The notes under the pieces: model-generated | The model's input: the letters and a program-made list of their open reading frames with translations, nothing else | Databases searched by the model: none | Told to the model about the DNA's origin: nothing | Origin: Rattus norvegicus | Taxonomy: Eukaryota; Chordata; Mammalia; Rodentia; Muridae | DNA length: 64,000 nt | Reading direction: 5' to 3' | Assembly: GCF_036323735.1 (NCBI RefSeq) | Contig: NC_086024.1 | Location: 60,718,924 to 60,782,923, forward strand | Shown here: piece by piece, positions 1 through 11,395 of the stretch | Layout: the number at the start of each line of letters is the position of its first letter | Numbering within the stretch: the first letter of the stretch is position 1 | Translations under genes and position numbers: made by a program

Positions 1-282
1 TTAAATAGAAATAAATTCATCTTCCTGTTCATGTCTGATTTACATCATGTATGTATGTAGCTGTCATCTATGTAGGAGAAATTTGTCTGAGGCAAGGAGA
101 AAGTCTCACATGTTTAAGGGTGAAATAAATCATGTTTTCCATGATTTTCCTCATTTAAAAAGTATTTCAAAACACACTAATAAGTAAATGCCTCAAAGAT
201 ATTTCCAGCCATTAGTAAACATGCCATTAATAAACCAGAACACACAGTTTTAATTACCAGAATGTGAGGATTCCTGGAAAGG

Positions 283-405
283 TGGCTCTTTGGTTGAGGG
301 TACATGTTGCTCTTACAGGGGACTTGGGTTTGGTTCCAAGCACCTATACGGTGGCTCATAGCCATCTCTAATTCCCTCCTGTGTCAGAGTCCTGCTTAAG
401 CAGGA
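283..405 (+). mobile_element. degraded B2-type SINE
   Basis: Between about 283 and 405 the text follows the B2 order: a 'gtggctc..tggtt' A-box-like start, 'gctcttacaggggacttggg', 'ggttccaagcacc', then 'ggtggctcatagccatct'. It is heavily mutated and has no clear A tail or target duplication, so it is an old copy. Family assignment is by eye. Confidence 0.45.
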
Positions 406-429
406 TTCTAGAACCTGAAGACAGATGTG

Positions 430-1930
430 TGATGTCGTCAACAAAAGTGAGGACAGTGACCTCCGGTTGATGTTCAAGCAAGTGGCCCGGAATATGTCCA
501 GCTGTCTTTATTTATACATAATCCTGCTCACCTGAGCAGTGAAATCATTTGGTTATTTTATTAAAAGAAACCACAGCATCAGCATTATCAAAGTCTCATC
601 ATTACCAAAAGCTCCCAATAGATCCCCTTCCTCTTCCCACTTCCCCTTCCACTGGGTCAATCACCCCAATCCTTAACTTTGCACTATGAAGCACAATTTC
701 AGCAAACTAAATATAAATTCTCTAGCCAGGCACATTCTGCTAACATGAACACACACCCAACTGGTAACAAAATGTACTTACGCAGTTCTGCAAGGGGAGG
801 CACAGATTAAACATTTATAGGAATAAGTTCATTCATCAAATACTGCCCTCTGTCATAATACTTCTTTTAACTGTAGGCAGACACATGCCCATTGTACCAG
901 GCAACCTTTCCTGATATGCACCTATCAATTCCTTAAACCATCTTTCCATGAAACATTTTTAAGTCAATATTGATAATAGCTTTGCTATTTTCTGAGTCTC
1001 TGTTGATCAGACACAGCTTCCTCATTTTAAGTCTCTGTTGATCAGACATAGCTTCTTCAGAACAGCTATGTAAGAAGGACCCACTGTTCTCCACACTGCC
1101 ACAGACTTACTCAGTGTGACTGTAGCTGCTTCTCAAGGGACATGATTTTCGTCCCCAAATACCCAGGATTAATTGTCAAATATGGTGAATAGCTAGAGGC
1201 AGAGAGAACAGAGGAAGGTTTTAGCTCTGGATAGAGTGTTGAGAAAAACAGACCCATTCCCAAGTCTTTGATTCTAGCCTTGCTCACAACCCACGGAGTG
1301 GAACTAAATATTGTTATGACTATAAACAGCATAGCAAAAGCAAGGAGAACTTGTAGAACAAATGATCTATGTAGTAACCATAGAGGCCACAAAATTCAAC
1401 ACAGGTCCTTGATAAGTGGGAATTGGATTCCATAAGCTTTGCCACAGTAGAACCCAGGGGCTTCTCCATGGCTCTTGCCACCATAGAGTCTCAGCATGAA
1501 GCACCCATATGTTGTTTCCTTCAGATGATGCATGGCCACGGCAACTTTTCTAACTTCTTTGCATGTACATGATGCATATACATACATGCAGTCAGGACAC
1601 TCATACACATAGTGTAAACTGGCATAAATAAATCTTTCAAAAGTAACCTTCCAAATTGGAATCGAAATAGCAAACATTTTGACATGTACCTATGATCCCA
1701 AAATTCAGGGTAATGATCTTAAATGATTGAAAGTTCTTGGCCAGGCTGTGTAACAGATTCATGTACTGACCGAAAATGTAAAAGCAAAATGATGCACAAT
1801 TAAACTTTGAAATTTTTAAAATCTAAAAGGCAAAATATGAAAACATTGCCTTTCATTATCAGTTAGAGCTGTTCTCATCTGTTCATTATGACTACTTCCC
1901 ATTTTCTCAGTTGTGGGCTACGTTTCCATT
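430..1930. other. non-repetitive AT-rich DNA
   Basis: I see no gene or recognisable mobile element here. The only structure noted is a 35-bp tandem duplication near 995-1059. Open frames of about 93 codons on the minus strand (1111-1677) have no domain-like composition and look fortuitous. Confidence 0.5.
995..1059. repeat. 35-bp tandem duplication, about 1.9 copies
   Basis: The unit 'agtctctgttgatcagacac..' at 995 recurs at 1030 (period 35). It is nearly identical through 'gatcagaca[c/t]agcttc[c/t]tca'. It looks like a simple local duplication with no associated element. Confidence 0.8.
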
Positions 1931-1934
1931 CGCT

Positions 1935-2157
1935 CAGTGGTTTTCAACCTTCCTAATCTTGTGACCTTTCGTGACAGTTGTTAATTTTGTGATGACCTCC
2001 ATATATAAAATTATTTTTGTTGCTACTTCACAACTCTTAATTTTGTTACTGTTGTGAATATAATGTAAATATCTGATGTTCAGCATGTCTGACATGTGAC
2101 TCCTGTGGAAGGGTTGTTTGATCCCCAAAGGAGTCACGAACCCCAGATTGAAAACTG
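1935..2157 (+). mobile_element. hAT-type non-autonomous DNA transposon (URR1-like)
   Basis: The 223-bp element starts 'cagtggttttcaacct' and ends 'agattgaaaactg', which are imperfect terminal inverted repeats. The interior ('gtgacc..', 'aaaattattttgttgctacttc', 'gaatataatgtaaatatctgat', 'ccccaaaggagtcacgaacccc') follows the rodent URR1 hAT-Charlie repeat as I remember it. The 8-bp flanks do not match, so the target duplication has decayed. A second, oppositely oriented copy lies at 33543-33740. Confidence 0.75.
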
Positions 2158-2164
2158 CTACCTT

Positions 2165-2999
2165 GGATCCTTTATCTAGTTATCATTTTTATAGAGCACC
2201 TTTATATTGCATGACAAGTCTATAAACTATAATAACTTTTTGGAAAATAATTTGATAATATCTTTTAGAGCTTAAAATTTGAATGTTTTATAGGCCATTT
2301 TTCTTATATCTCAAAATCTGAACCACAGGAAGAAAGGACAACAGACAGGGGTTTCGGTTCTATTTATTCACATATCATTGGGAACAAGCTAAATGCTTCT
2401 GAATGTAAAAGTTATATCATATAAGTAGTTACAGAAACAAATTTAAATGAGAAAATCAAGTTATTCATGAGCAAACACACCTTCTCGTGTTTTGAGAATG
2501 AGAGGATTGCAGAAACTACTTGGAGGATTAAATGATTGGGCGTGTCTCAAGCTCCTAATGAGAATGGTAATGCAGAGGGAGTAGTAGCAATAAAATTCCC
2601 ATGATTTTACACAGCGTTGTCTCTAATACCACGCTATAAAGCCCGGAAATATTGTAAGGTGTTAACAATGGTTTCATCCACAATGTGGGAATATAGAGAT
2701 TAAATCAATGTTTGTTCCTTACAGTTAGTGTGATTTAAAACTCTGGTGAGACCATATTTCCACAATATAATTCAGATATGCTCAAATGCTCGTAAGCCCA
2801 CACCACAATACTTAAATTCTCAGCGAGATACCAACCTTTAATGTCAACTTCCTCTTTGCCTACTGCTAACATACTCATACTTCTGTATTGGAGATTTGAT
2901 GCTTATTCAGTTGCCTAGAGTTTACTGCCACTGCTGGGCTCTATCATCCACACGCATAACACGTGTGTTTTATTTGATTGATGTGAGTGGTTCTATGCA
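2165..2999. other. non-repetitive DNA, nothing recognised
   Basis: AT-rich sequence without a supported gene, tandem repeat or mobile element. No open frame of note. Confidence 0.4.
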
Positions 3000-3590
3000 G
3001 CACGTTACTTTAAACGCTGGATAGAAAAGAAGAAAGTGGTCTGGGACATATGAGCAGCCCAGTTCCCACCATTGCAGACCCTCTGGTGGGCAAACAGTGA
3101 GCACATGTGTTTCAATTGAGTAGAGTTCTCAATTCAAAGATGCAAGTTACTGTGATAGAAAATAACCAAGACAGTTGGAGGTCTCATCTGGTTGCCATTC
3201 TGCCTCTCCATGGGATCCTGTATTGTATTATTGATGCCTTTCCCACAGTGAGTTCACCTATGATACACTGTCTTGAGTCATGGATGCTAATTCTTCTATA
3301 TCAATTGTTTATTCTTTCAATTTGTGCCATAAGATTCATTTGTCCCCACTTAATTTCCCTCAGGGATAAGACATTAGGTGCCCTAAAGTGGTCTAATCCA
3401 CTGGCTCACTACTTTAGTTTCCTATATTCTAGTTCTGCTGCAAACTGTGGATTATCTGCCCACAACAAGACAGACTCTGCTTTGTCATGGCTTCTTTGTA
3501 GCCTTGTGGCTTTGAAGGAATTGGTTTCAAAAAAATCAAATACAAACAAACAAAAAAGGAAAGAAAAGAAAAGAATCCTATGGATGCAAT
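3000..3590 (+). other. unidentified block ending in an A-rich tail
   Basis: This stretch has higher GC content than its surroundings. It ends at 3528-3590 in an A-rich run with AAAC, AAAG and AAGA units, as retroposed sequences often do. A 161-codon frame (3107-3592, GTG start, first Met 12 codons later) runs straight into the A-rich tail, so its C-terminus is low-complexity Lys/Asn. I recognise no protein family. It could be an old LTR or retrocopy, and the frame is probably fortuitous. Confidence 0.3.
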
Positions 3591-3599
3591 GACTTTAAA

Positions 3600-5005
3600 A
3601 TCCATATTCTATGGTAGTTGCCTTGCATTCATTCATTTTTCTTAACTACAAAAAAGAAAAAAATGGAAAAGAGTTTCCATACTTTCTGTGCTGTATAAAA
3701 GTTGAAAACAAATTAATAGGAGATACTTCATCCAAAAATTAAGTAACTTCAAGTATTATCTCTATTATGTCCTGTAGTGCTTTTTTATTCTAGCTATACA
3801 TATAATAGTATAATAGAAAGGCTTTTTTTACATATTAGGGAGGGAGATGTTAGTGCTCAAAGTGATTTTCAGCATTGGGCACTATTAGGCAGATTGACTC
3901 AATAGTCTTCCTTGGATCATTCTTTTGGATATGTAAATGAAACTATTGATATGCACTTAACTTATGACTGTATACTCAACATAGTGTTGTGAAAAATATA
4001 ATTATGTGACTTTAAAAAATTCTAATATTTCAGTTATTAGTACTTATTTAATTATTGACATCATTTACTAATTTAGTTAAAGTGTTTACTCTAAGTATTC
4101 AGCTATTACGGGGGATTCATAGATGACCCTTGAATAGCTTAATTCAAAACTATTAATTATCTCATAACTCCTATATCTCTGAAACCAAGTAAAAGAAAGT
4201 GCATTGATCATATCTATGAAAGATTTTGACTAAGATAAATATAAATTATCTTGAGTTGCCAAGATAGATAGTCACAAAACAGTGTTCATGAAGACTGTGC
4301 TAGAATAACTCTGCTGTTTTCTACACTGATTATTGATCTTTTTAGCATCTGTTAACCATACTAGAGAGTTTCAACTTGGACCTTCTATGAAATAGAAGTC
4401 AGCAGAGTGGGCAGAGACAGCAAGGGAGTAAGTAGCAGGATTTCTGCAACGGCCCACATGCTTTGTAGAACATTTTTTAGAATGCATTTGTATCATATAT
4501 AGTAAAACAATGAGTGGTTGTAAAAACCAAATATAGTAGTTCTCCTGAAGTCACTGTGGTAGTACACTCTGGGACTAGGAGAAATCTGACAAAGACAAGT
4601 AGACTTTTACTGCACCTTGTATATTACCACCTGAATGTCCCATCAAATAGATATTTTCACAGCTATAATATAATGTCTTTCTGCCTCAGTCAGTCACTAA
4701 GAGCCTCTTATTCTGCCAGCGTAAGAGAAAATATGACTACATAATTTTCACAGATATAAATTCCAAGTTAGTGGAGCCATTAATGACCTGAATGCCTTTG
4801 GTTTTGATCTCCTTCTTATAGTACACAGTATACCTGACAATGGAATGGAAATATCTTTCTGTAGAAACTTAGTAGAGGTCACTGTCTCATTTAGAAAGAA
4901 AAAAATACTTGGTTTGGTCTGAAGGCCAATAAAATTTTACTCTGAACATGATCACATTTTAATCTAATTGTTTCGTCTGTGTGTCTACTTTATGTCATTA
5001 TTATG
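3600..5005. other. non-repetitive AT-rich DNA
   Basis: No gene or mobile element recognised. A 76-codon plus-strand frame at 4514-4744 has no visible domain and is treated as chance. Confidence 0.4.
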
Positions 5006-5009
5006 AATA

Positions 5010-5095
5010 CATTATAGCTCCATGGGAAAGCACTTGTCTACAATGTGTAAGATCCCGTGTTTTATCACCAGCATTGAAGAGGAGAAAAACACAAA
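5010..5095 (+). mobile_element. old ID-type (tRNA-derived) SINE, tentative
   Basis: The order 'tatagctccatggg-aaagcacttgtct', 'aagatcccgtgtt', 'atcaccagcattgaa', then an A-rich end resembles the rodent ID/BC1 consensus. It is strongly diverged. Confidence 0.4.
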
Positions 5096-5214
5096 TAATT
5101 ACTAAATTTTTCCTATTTTTCTATCACTTAAATTTATTTTTTGGTCAAACTCCATGAGTATAAAGATATTTTTAATCATCTGATGGTCATCTTATACTAC
5201 TCATAATTTAAAAT

Positions 5215-5400
5215 TAATACGTTACTTTATTTTGTGTTTATGTTTGCTGTGTGGCATTGAAACAAGTGTGGAGGTTAGAGGACAACTTAAAGTTGTCATT
5301 TCTAGCCTCCTACCATGTAGTTCCAAGCATCTAACTTAGGTTACCATGTTCTACAGCACATGTTTCTTTACCTGAAGAACCATCTTGCCAACCTTGAATA
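5215..5400 (-). mobile_element. B3-type SINE remnant
   Basis: On the plus strand it reads 'gtgtggaggttagaggacaac', 'ctcctaccatgtagttccaagcatc' and 'gaaccatcttgccaacctt'. This is the reverse complement of a B3-like SINE, whose 5' end would lie near 5400. It is old and diverged, with no clear target duplication. Confidence 0.6.
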
Positions 5401-6150
5401 AAAATTTTACATAGATCACAAATGAATGTAGACTTTGCTTTTGAGAAACTGAAACACTACGATTCACAATACTAATAAAATGGTAAGATCATGTTTATAT
5501 TTGTTGCAGAATACAATATTCTAAATCTCATTTTATGGTAAAAAGTAATCTTTGTAGGACTATGAAACAATTTCATTGTCCTTGGAAAATTAATTCCCTG
5601 TTTGTGTATTTGTATTGGGAGATGTTAGTAGTATTTTTCTCTTATAAAACAGGTTCTTTGTCTTTAGAAAATTTTATTTAACTTAGCAAATGTCTATTAC
5701 AAAACTCCACCTTATTAATATCAACTACTTGGTGATTATATATCAATCAACTTATTTTACTTATAACTTATTGCAAGTTTAATTTCAACTATTTTCAGTT
5801 ACTTCATGCTATTTTAATAATTTAGTATATTGAGGAAAAATTTATAAGTATGTCATTTTCTATTGAGCTGCAGATAACTTACATACCAAAATAAAGTATA
5901 AACTAGTATTCCTTTCAAAAGAAGACAAGCAGTAATAGATACTGTAACTTGACTTAGTCCCCCAAGTTAAAATAAAGTCTTTATTAACAAATTGATTAAA
6001 GAAATGCTGTTTCATTAACTGATCTATTTGTAATTTTCAAATTTCTTTCTTTACACTAGAAAACACACTATATCTTAATAAAGGTTAAATATATAACATA
6101 CATACATTTACATGCAAATGCATATGTTTGTGAACTTTGCTTTGCTTTGG
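5400..6150. other. AT-rich unique DNA
   Basis: Very AT-rich. No gene, RNA or transposon recognised. Confidence 0.4.
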
Positions 6151-6154
6151 ATTT

Positions 6155-6301
6155 GTTTCTTCAAGACAGGGTCTCACTCTGTAGCTCTGGCAGAGTAACT
6201 CCGCAACTCACTTTGTAGACCGGGTTGGCCTTGAACTCACAGATTGGCCAGCCTTTGCCTTAAGATTGTTAGGATTAAAGGCATGTGCACTATACCTGGT
6301 T
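6155..6301 (-). mobile_element. B1 SINE
   Basis: Read on the minus strand it is a full B1. The Pol III A-box side lies near 6290 ('aggcatgtgcactat..' in complement), the middle gives 'ggccaacccggtctacaaag', and the end at 6160 gives 'gagaccctgtctt'. It is moderately diverged. Confidence 0.85.
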
Positions 6302-6654
6302 TAAATTAAATGTATTTTAAGAGTTATCTTTACCCGCGTGTTCTTGTCACTCAAAGTTTGTCACTTATTTTTATTATTGAAAGGAGTTGCTGACCTCTGA
6401 GCACATAACATGTCCTGTTGATTACATTTAAAATATTTGTACAAGTGTAATATATCAAATGCAAGTTTCAAGATAAATGGACTGAAATAGAAGAATGGGC
6501 ACCGTTTCTGAGAAAGAACACTTTATTTCTAGCTGATTTCTGTGTGTGAAGTAGTCAGTGAGCGCTCACCACATCACCAACTTGCTGAGGCATTGATGTT
6601 GATGGCTTCTGCCACCCTCTGCTTCCTCTATTCCAGGCCACATTTCTGGTTTTT

Positions 6655-7075
6655 GTTTGTTTGCATGCTGATTGGCACCTGCGCCTTCAGTGTGTGAATA
6701 TCGGGAGTAGGTCTGTGGGATTGAAAGAAAACACATACACAGGTCACCCATTTTCAGAGAGTGCCACCAAGGCTTTACTGAGATCTCCTTATATACATGA
6801 AGCAAATCCATGGAAAACAACAAGGCAGGTGAAAATCCCCAACCAGGAAAACAGGAAAAGTCTGTGTGATTGAAAGCTCCGGGCCCAATCAGGGGCATAA
6901 AGAACTTCTTAAAAACAACAAGCTGTAAGGCTCGGCGGGGAGGAAGGGTGCCTAGGAAAATCCCAGCCCCAAATCAGGGGCTCAGAGCAGCAGCCAAGGG
7001 TGTAAACAATTTCTTGCTATAGCAGGCTAAAAGGCTCAGCGAGGGGGAAGGGAAACACCAAGGTAGGGCCCAACA
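6655..7075 (-). mobile_element. solo-LTR-like fragment of a rodent endogenous retrovirus
   Basis: In minus orientation the block starts 'tgttgggcccta' at 7075 and holds two imperfect direct repeats of about 100 bp (6831-6948 and 6956-7052). Next come a TATA-like 'gtatataagg' (6786-6795) and an AGTAAA signal (6774-6779) a few bases on. This is the U3/R architecture of a compact LTR. No gag, pol or env sequence follows on either side. The 3' boundary is uncertain and could extend to about 6570. The family is not identified. Confidence 0.5.
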
Positions 7076-7079
7076 GCAG

Positions 7080-7195
7080 ACTTGCTTGATTAATTTTATT
7101 TTATTTACTTTGTCTTGTTTGCTTAATTTTGTTTTGTTTACTTTGTTTTGTTACTATTTTTTGTCTTTACAATTGTTATTTTACCTTTATTCATA
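7080..7195. repeat. T-rich low-complexity tract
   Basis: Degenerate repeats of 'ttttgttt' and 'ttatttactt' type units. It separates the LTR-like block from the Lx 3' end. Confidence 0.7.
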
Positions 7196-8290
7196 TTTTT
7201 ACTTTTGAGATTATAATTACAAGACTATATTATATGCTTATTATTTCAGCATTTCTTCCTTCCTCCCCCCCCCCAAACTCCACCATGTAATGCTTCCTAC
7301 GCTCCTTCAGAGGACTGTTTATTTTATTATTGCATGCATATATGTGTGTGAATACATATGCATATATATGTGTATACATAGACACATACACATATAAATG
7401 GTATATTACATATATTTGTAAATATGATCCACTCAATCCATATTATGTTACTTGTACATCACATCTGACCTTTGGCATTGACAAGCAATTTGTGTGCTCT
7501 TCCATCATGTCTCCAATTCTGTTTTCCTCAGATGCAGGTAGTTCTTTGTGCAGGGTTGAGGTCACATGGTCTGGGACCTCACTTTGGCATGTCCATCGGG
7601 AGGGCCCTTGTTCAGCTCACATATGGGCAGTCATGTTAGTGAGGTTTTATGCGTACATCTTCTGATATTACTGTGAGACATAATCTCACAGCAAACTCTG
7701 ATTATCTAGTTCTTTACAGTCTTTAATCCCCTCTTCTGCAATGCTTCTTCGGTCTTAAGAATATTTCTCAAATGTATTTATTGAGACTGTGCTCCACAAC
7801 TCTGTGTTTTGATTAGTTGTTCTTTTCTATCTTTGTCATCTCTGTCTGTTACAAAGACAATTTTCATTGATGAGATATGAAGACTACACTTGTCTGTGGA
7901 CATAAGGATGGATATTTATGGATTGTTGTTAGGGATTGTGCTGGTTTAGCAAATTGTTGTAGATTCTGCTCCAATACTTGTGACTTCACTAGGACTGAGT
8001 AGTCAGTTTGATATCCAGATTTCCAGTCCCAGCCTTGGTTTTTCCATGGTTGAGTGAATGTTAAGTGTGGTCAGAGAGCTGTTTGTTGCAGCGAAGGTCT
8101 GTGTGCCTCTACTGCACCTTTAGGGTTATAATGCATTTTGGTCATTGAGATAATTAATAGCTATAATAGCTGAGTAGAAATTTATGTTGCTTAACCAGCC
8201 ACATTCTTAAATATGTTTGACATCAGGTGAGGAGCTCCAATGCTAGCTCCATAGGGATCAGTCAGTGATGCTAAATGCTTACAACATGTA
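7195..8290 (-). mobile_element. Lx-type L1 3' end (3'UTR)
   Basis: On the plus strand it begins 'ttttgagattataattaca', a C-rich run at 7265 and 'tattgcatgcatatatgtg'. It continues through 'gtagttctttgtgcagggttgaggtcaca', 'gagacataatctcacagcaaactc' and 'gaagactacacttgtctgtgg'. This is the long 3'UTR of old murine Lx LINEs, inserted on the minus strand and truncated before ORF2. The 'atatgtgtatacatagacacat' part is locally expanded. Confidence 0.75.
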
Positions 8291-9118
8291 ACCTTGATTT
8301 GTCGGTTTCCTTTCTTTCTTTCTGATTCCCTATCTCACCAACACTATATCACCTTCAAATCATTTTGAATAAGAAATTTCTTTGCTCTTTAATTGCTGAT
8401 GCTCATAGCAAATGTGTTTTAGTTTTAAATGATTTTTTTCTCTACATATGTCTAACTTGTTTTAATTCTTCAGGATTCAGAAGTCATTTGAAAAAGATGT
8501 CAGTGTTCTTCACTCATCTAAATCTATGTTTGACATTTCACTATTAGCCAAGAAACGGGATGAATATTGTCTTGGCCTCTTTCCTAAATGTTTCATTTAT
8601 AGTTATCTAAATGCCAATAAAGTAGGATTCACCTCGGTCTTCATTTCTCTTATCCCCATGCCTCTGCAAGATGTATGTTTGTTTCTCTTCTTTATTCTCA
8701 GGTTCAGGTTGGCTGTAGGCCTCCTGGGTCCACTGGTTTATGCCAATAAAGTCTAGGTTTTGTATGAAGCCTGTCTTCGGTTTTGCTTCAGGTACAGATC
8801 TACAAACTTGTGTGGATTCTGTGATCCATGTCTTGATTCCGTTCCTTTGATTAGATTATGCATACTGTCACTGGGCAGTTCACTGCCCCCCTGTCATTGA
8901 ATATGCAGGTTGTACGCCATATTCTTACCCATTTCTGATAATGCTTTTAGACCTCACTTCTCTCAAAATGCCTTTTCAATACCAAAATCATTGTTTACAC
9001 ATTTTTATTCCACATTAACCACATCTTGCACATTGCTTTATCTGCTAGGATATATTCCCTTTCACTTTTGGATCTTAAGAAATACAACAACCTTATTGCA
9101 TCTCTCCCCACCCACCCG
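8290..9118. other. unassigned DNA with two AATAAA-bearing repeats
   Basis: No gene recognised. An exact 13-mer 'atgccaataaagt' occurs at 8611-8623 and again at 8740-8752. Short plus-strand frames here (60-98 codons) are T-rich and look fortuitous. Confidence 0.4.

Positions 9119-9160
<42 letters not shown>
9119..9160. repeat. (TG)n microsatellite, about 20 units
   Basis: Uninterrupted TG dinucleotides over about 41 bp. Confidence 0.98.
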
Positions 9161-9161
<1 letters not shown>

Positions 9162-10385
9162 AATATGAGAGCTTATATGTGCCTAGGAATACCTGAGAAA
9201 ATCTGATAACAACTTTGCAGATACAGGTTTTCTTCTTCTACCAACTTAAGTTGGTGGTCTTATCAGTTAGTGTCTTTATCTGATGATAAAGGATATACTG
9301 CAAACTGATGCTTAAGGATTTTTGGTTATGTAATTGTGCCTAGTCTTATTGGTTTCTGGTGTAGCTCATGGACTGAGAGTTTCTATTACAAGCCTACAGC
9401 TCTTGGATTAACATCTAGCATATGAAAAAAACAAAAAAAATCTAATTTTTGCATGTATATAACATATAGTGTTTATCAAATGGGTGTTATCATTCTACTT
9501 TATTTGAAGCTACTGATTCCATTAGCTTACAATATATACAAATATATTTCTATATGTACACTATAAACTATGCTACACTTCAATATTTCTAATATTAAAA
9601 GGGGCCAAATATATGTTCAAGAATTCACAATGTGCTGTAGAATCCCCTGAATGCATTTCACAGCAGGAAATTTCCTCCCAAAATGCCATAAAAAACAATA
9701 ACAGTTTCAAACTGACTTGAGTGATTGCATTAAAGTCTTTTATTTTCATATCTTCATTTGATTTCTGAGACATAAGCTTTTCTAATGTTCCATAGCTAAT
9801 TTAATCCTACCTTGTCATATGCTTTTAATAACCAAATTTGCAAAGTGTTTCAGACTACGGATCTTTTAACATTGGACATGTCCCTGTCCTCCTGCGAAGA
9901 ACTGTAGTGCTTCATGAGACAGTGATAAATGAGGGTGTTCTTCTGAAGATGTAATTAGTCTGCAACAGGGTCAGAACAGCTCCTTAGGTAAATGAAACTA
10001 AATCAGCTGTGTAGTCTATAATTAACTTACAAGGTATTAGCTCAAGTGTAATGTTATTCATTTTATATGTACCTTATTATTTTCTCCTTATGAAAGTTGT
10101 AATTTGCTAAGTAATGATTAAAAATTCAGTTTAATATGCTAGTCATACAACCAGAAGGTAATTGTCACACATTTTCACTTTATTCCATTATCCTTTTTAT
10201 CTGAAATGCAGAAGTTAGTGTGCCTCTTTTACCTTGTATATTCAGAAATGAAGAATTCAAAAATTAAGTGCAGATATCCTATGATTTGATTAGTTCCTCC
10301 TGACTTAAGTAAGGTACAACAGGCTTTTCATGTGTGGAATCATTGAAGACTTGGAGGTTAATATAATAAATGTTGAGTTAAAACT
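9161..10385. other. AT-rich unique DNA
   Basis: No gene or confident repeat recognised. Confidence 0.4.
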
Positions 10386-10389
10386 ACAT

Positions 10390-11090
10390 GCGTAATATCC
10401 AATCTCCAGTGAGGATTTATGAACAAGCTATTTTGGCCATTTCCCATCCATTTACATACTTTTATTTTATACTGATCCTTCTATATCATAATTTTCTTCA
10501 CCCTTTCCCATCAAAGGCCCCTTTAGAATACCTGGGATTCTATATGTGCTCCAAATTAAATATGCATATTTTAAAACTCAATGCTGGGATGCCACATGAG
10601 GGAGAATGTGTAATTTTGTTTTTCTAGGTCTGAGCTACCATACTCAGTAAAAGACTCACCAGTTCCATTATTTAACTGCAAATTTCACTTTTCACAACTA
10701 AGTAAAATTGAATTACATAAAGATACTTCTTTTCCATTGTCCTTCTATTAATTATTGGCATTTAGGTTAGTTCCACATCCTAGTGTCTGTGACTACAGTA
10801 ACTGTTGGAATAGGTGAACATGTGTATCTGTAGTAGCAAATAGAATATTTAATGGCAAATATGTTGATTTATATGGCTCATCTATTTCTTATTTCATGAT
10901 AAATAAATATCACAGTGATGTTCAATGTGGCTATACCAATCTTCAGTCCTACGAATAGTATCAGAGTAGTCTCTGTTCTACACAACCTAAGCATTGTATT
11001 TTTTTTTCTTTTGACTTGTAACCTTAGCCATTCAGAATGGGGTAGGATGAAATATCAAAGTCTTAGTGAGTACAGGAACCACATGATTCA
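10390..11090 (-). mobile_element. ancient L1 ORF2 C-terminal / 3' fragment
   Basis: Plus-strand text such as 'tttttctaggtctgagctacc-atactcag' and 'tgcaaatttca' matches the reverse complement of L1 ORF2's last third in order. 'gacttgtaaccttagccattcagaatggggtaggatgaaat' does so as well. It is much more diverged than the L1s at 12 or 43 kb. Confidence 0.55.
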
Positions 11091-11180
11091 TTTATACTAA
11101 TATGTTCATATACAAGCAAAGGGGGGAGAACAAAATGTAATCAAGGCAAGACTACAATAGAAGTTGTTAAACAGGTAAAG

Positions 11181-11395
11181 CAGTATGGCATTCTTTTTTT
11201 TTAAAGATTTATTCATTTATTATACATAAGTACACTGTAGCTGTCTTCAGATACACCAGAAGAGGGCATCAAATTTCTTTACAGATGGTTGTGAGCCACC
11301 ATGTGGTTGCTGGGAATTGAACTCAGGACCTCTGGAAGAGCAGTCAGGGCTCTTAAACACTGAGCCATCTCTCCAGCCCCCAGTATGGCATTCTT
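11181..11395 (-). mobile_element. B2 SINE with perfect 15-bp target-site duplication
   Basis: The B2 body runs from the T-rich end at 11196 ('aaagatttattcatttatta') to 'ctgagccatctctccagcccc' at 11380, so transcription would run on the minus strand. It is flanked by identical 15-mers 'cagtatggcattctt' at 11181-11195 and 11381-11395. The intact duplication and low divergence mean a comparatively recent L1-mediated insertion. Confidence 0.95.

Noticed and set aside
5010..5095. Possible tRNA gene
   Set aside because: The A/B-box-like text belongs to a decayed ID-type SINE and no cloverleaf can be drawn.
6566..6898. 110-codon minus-strand frame
   Set aside because: Lies over the LTR-like block (R/U5 and U3) and has no gag, pol or env similarity. 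Treated as fortuitous.
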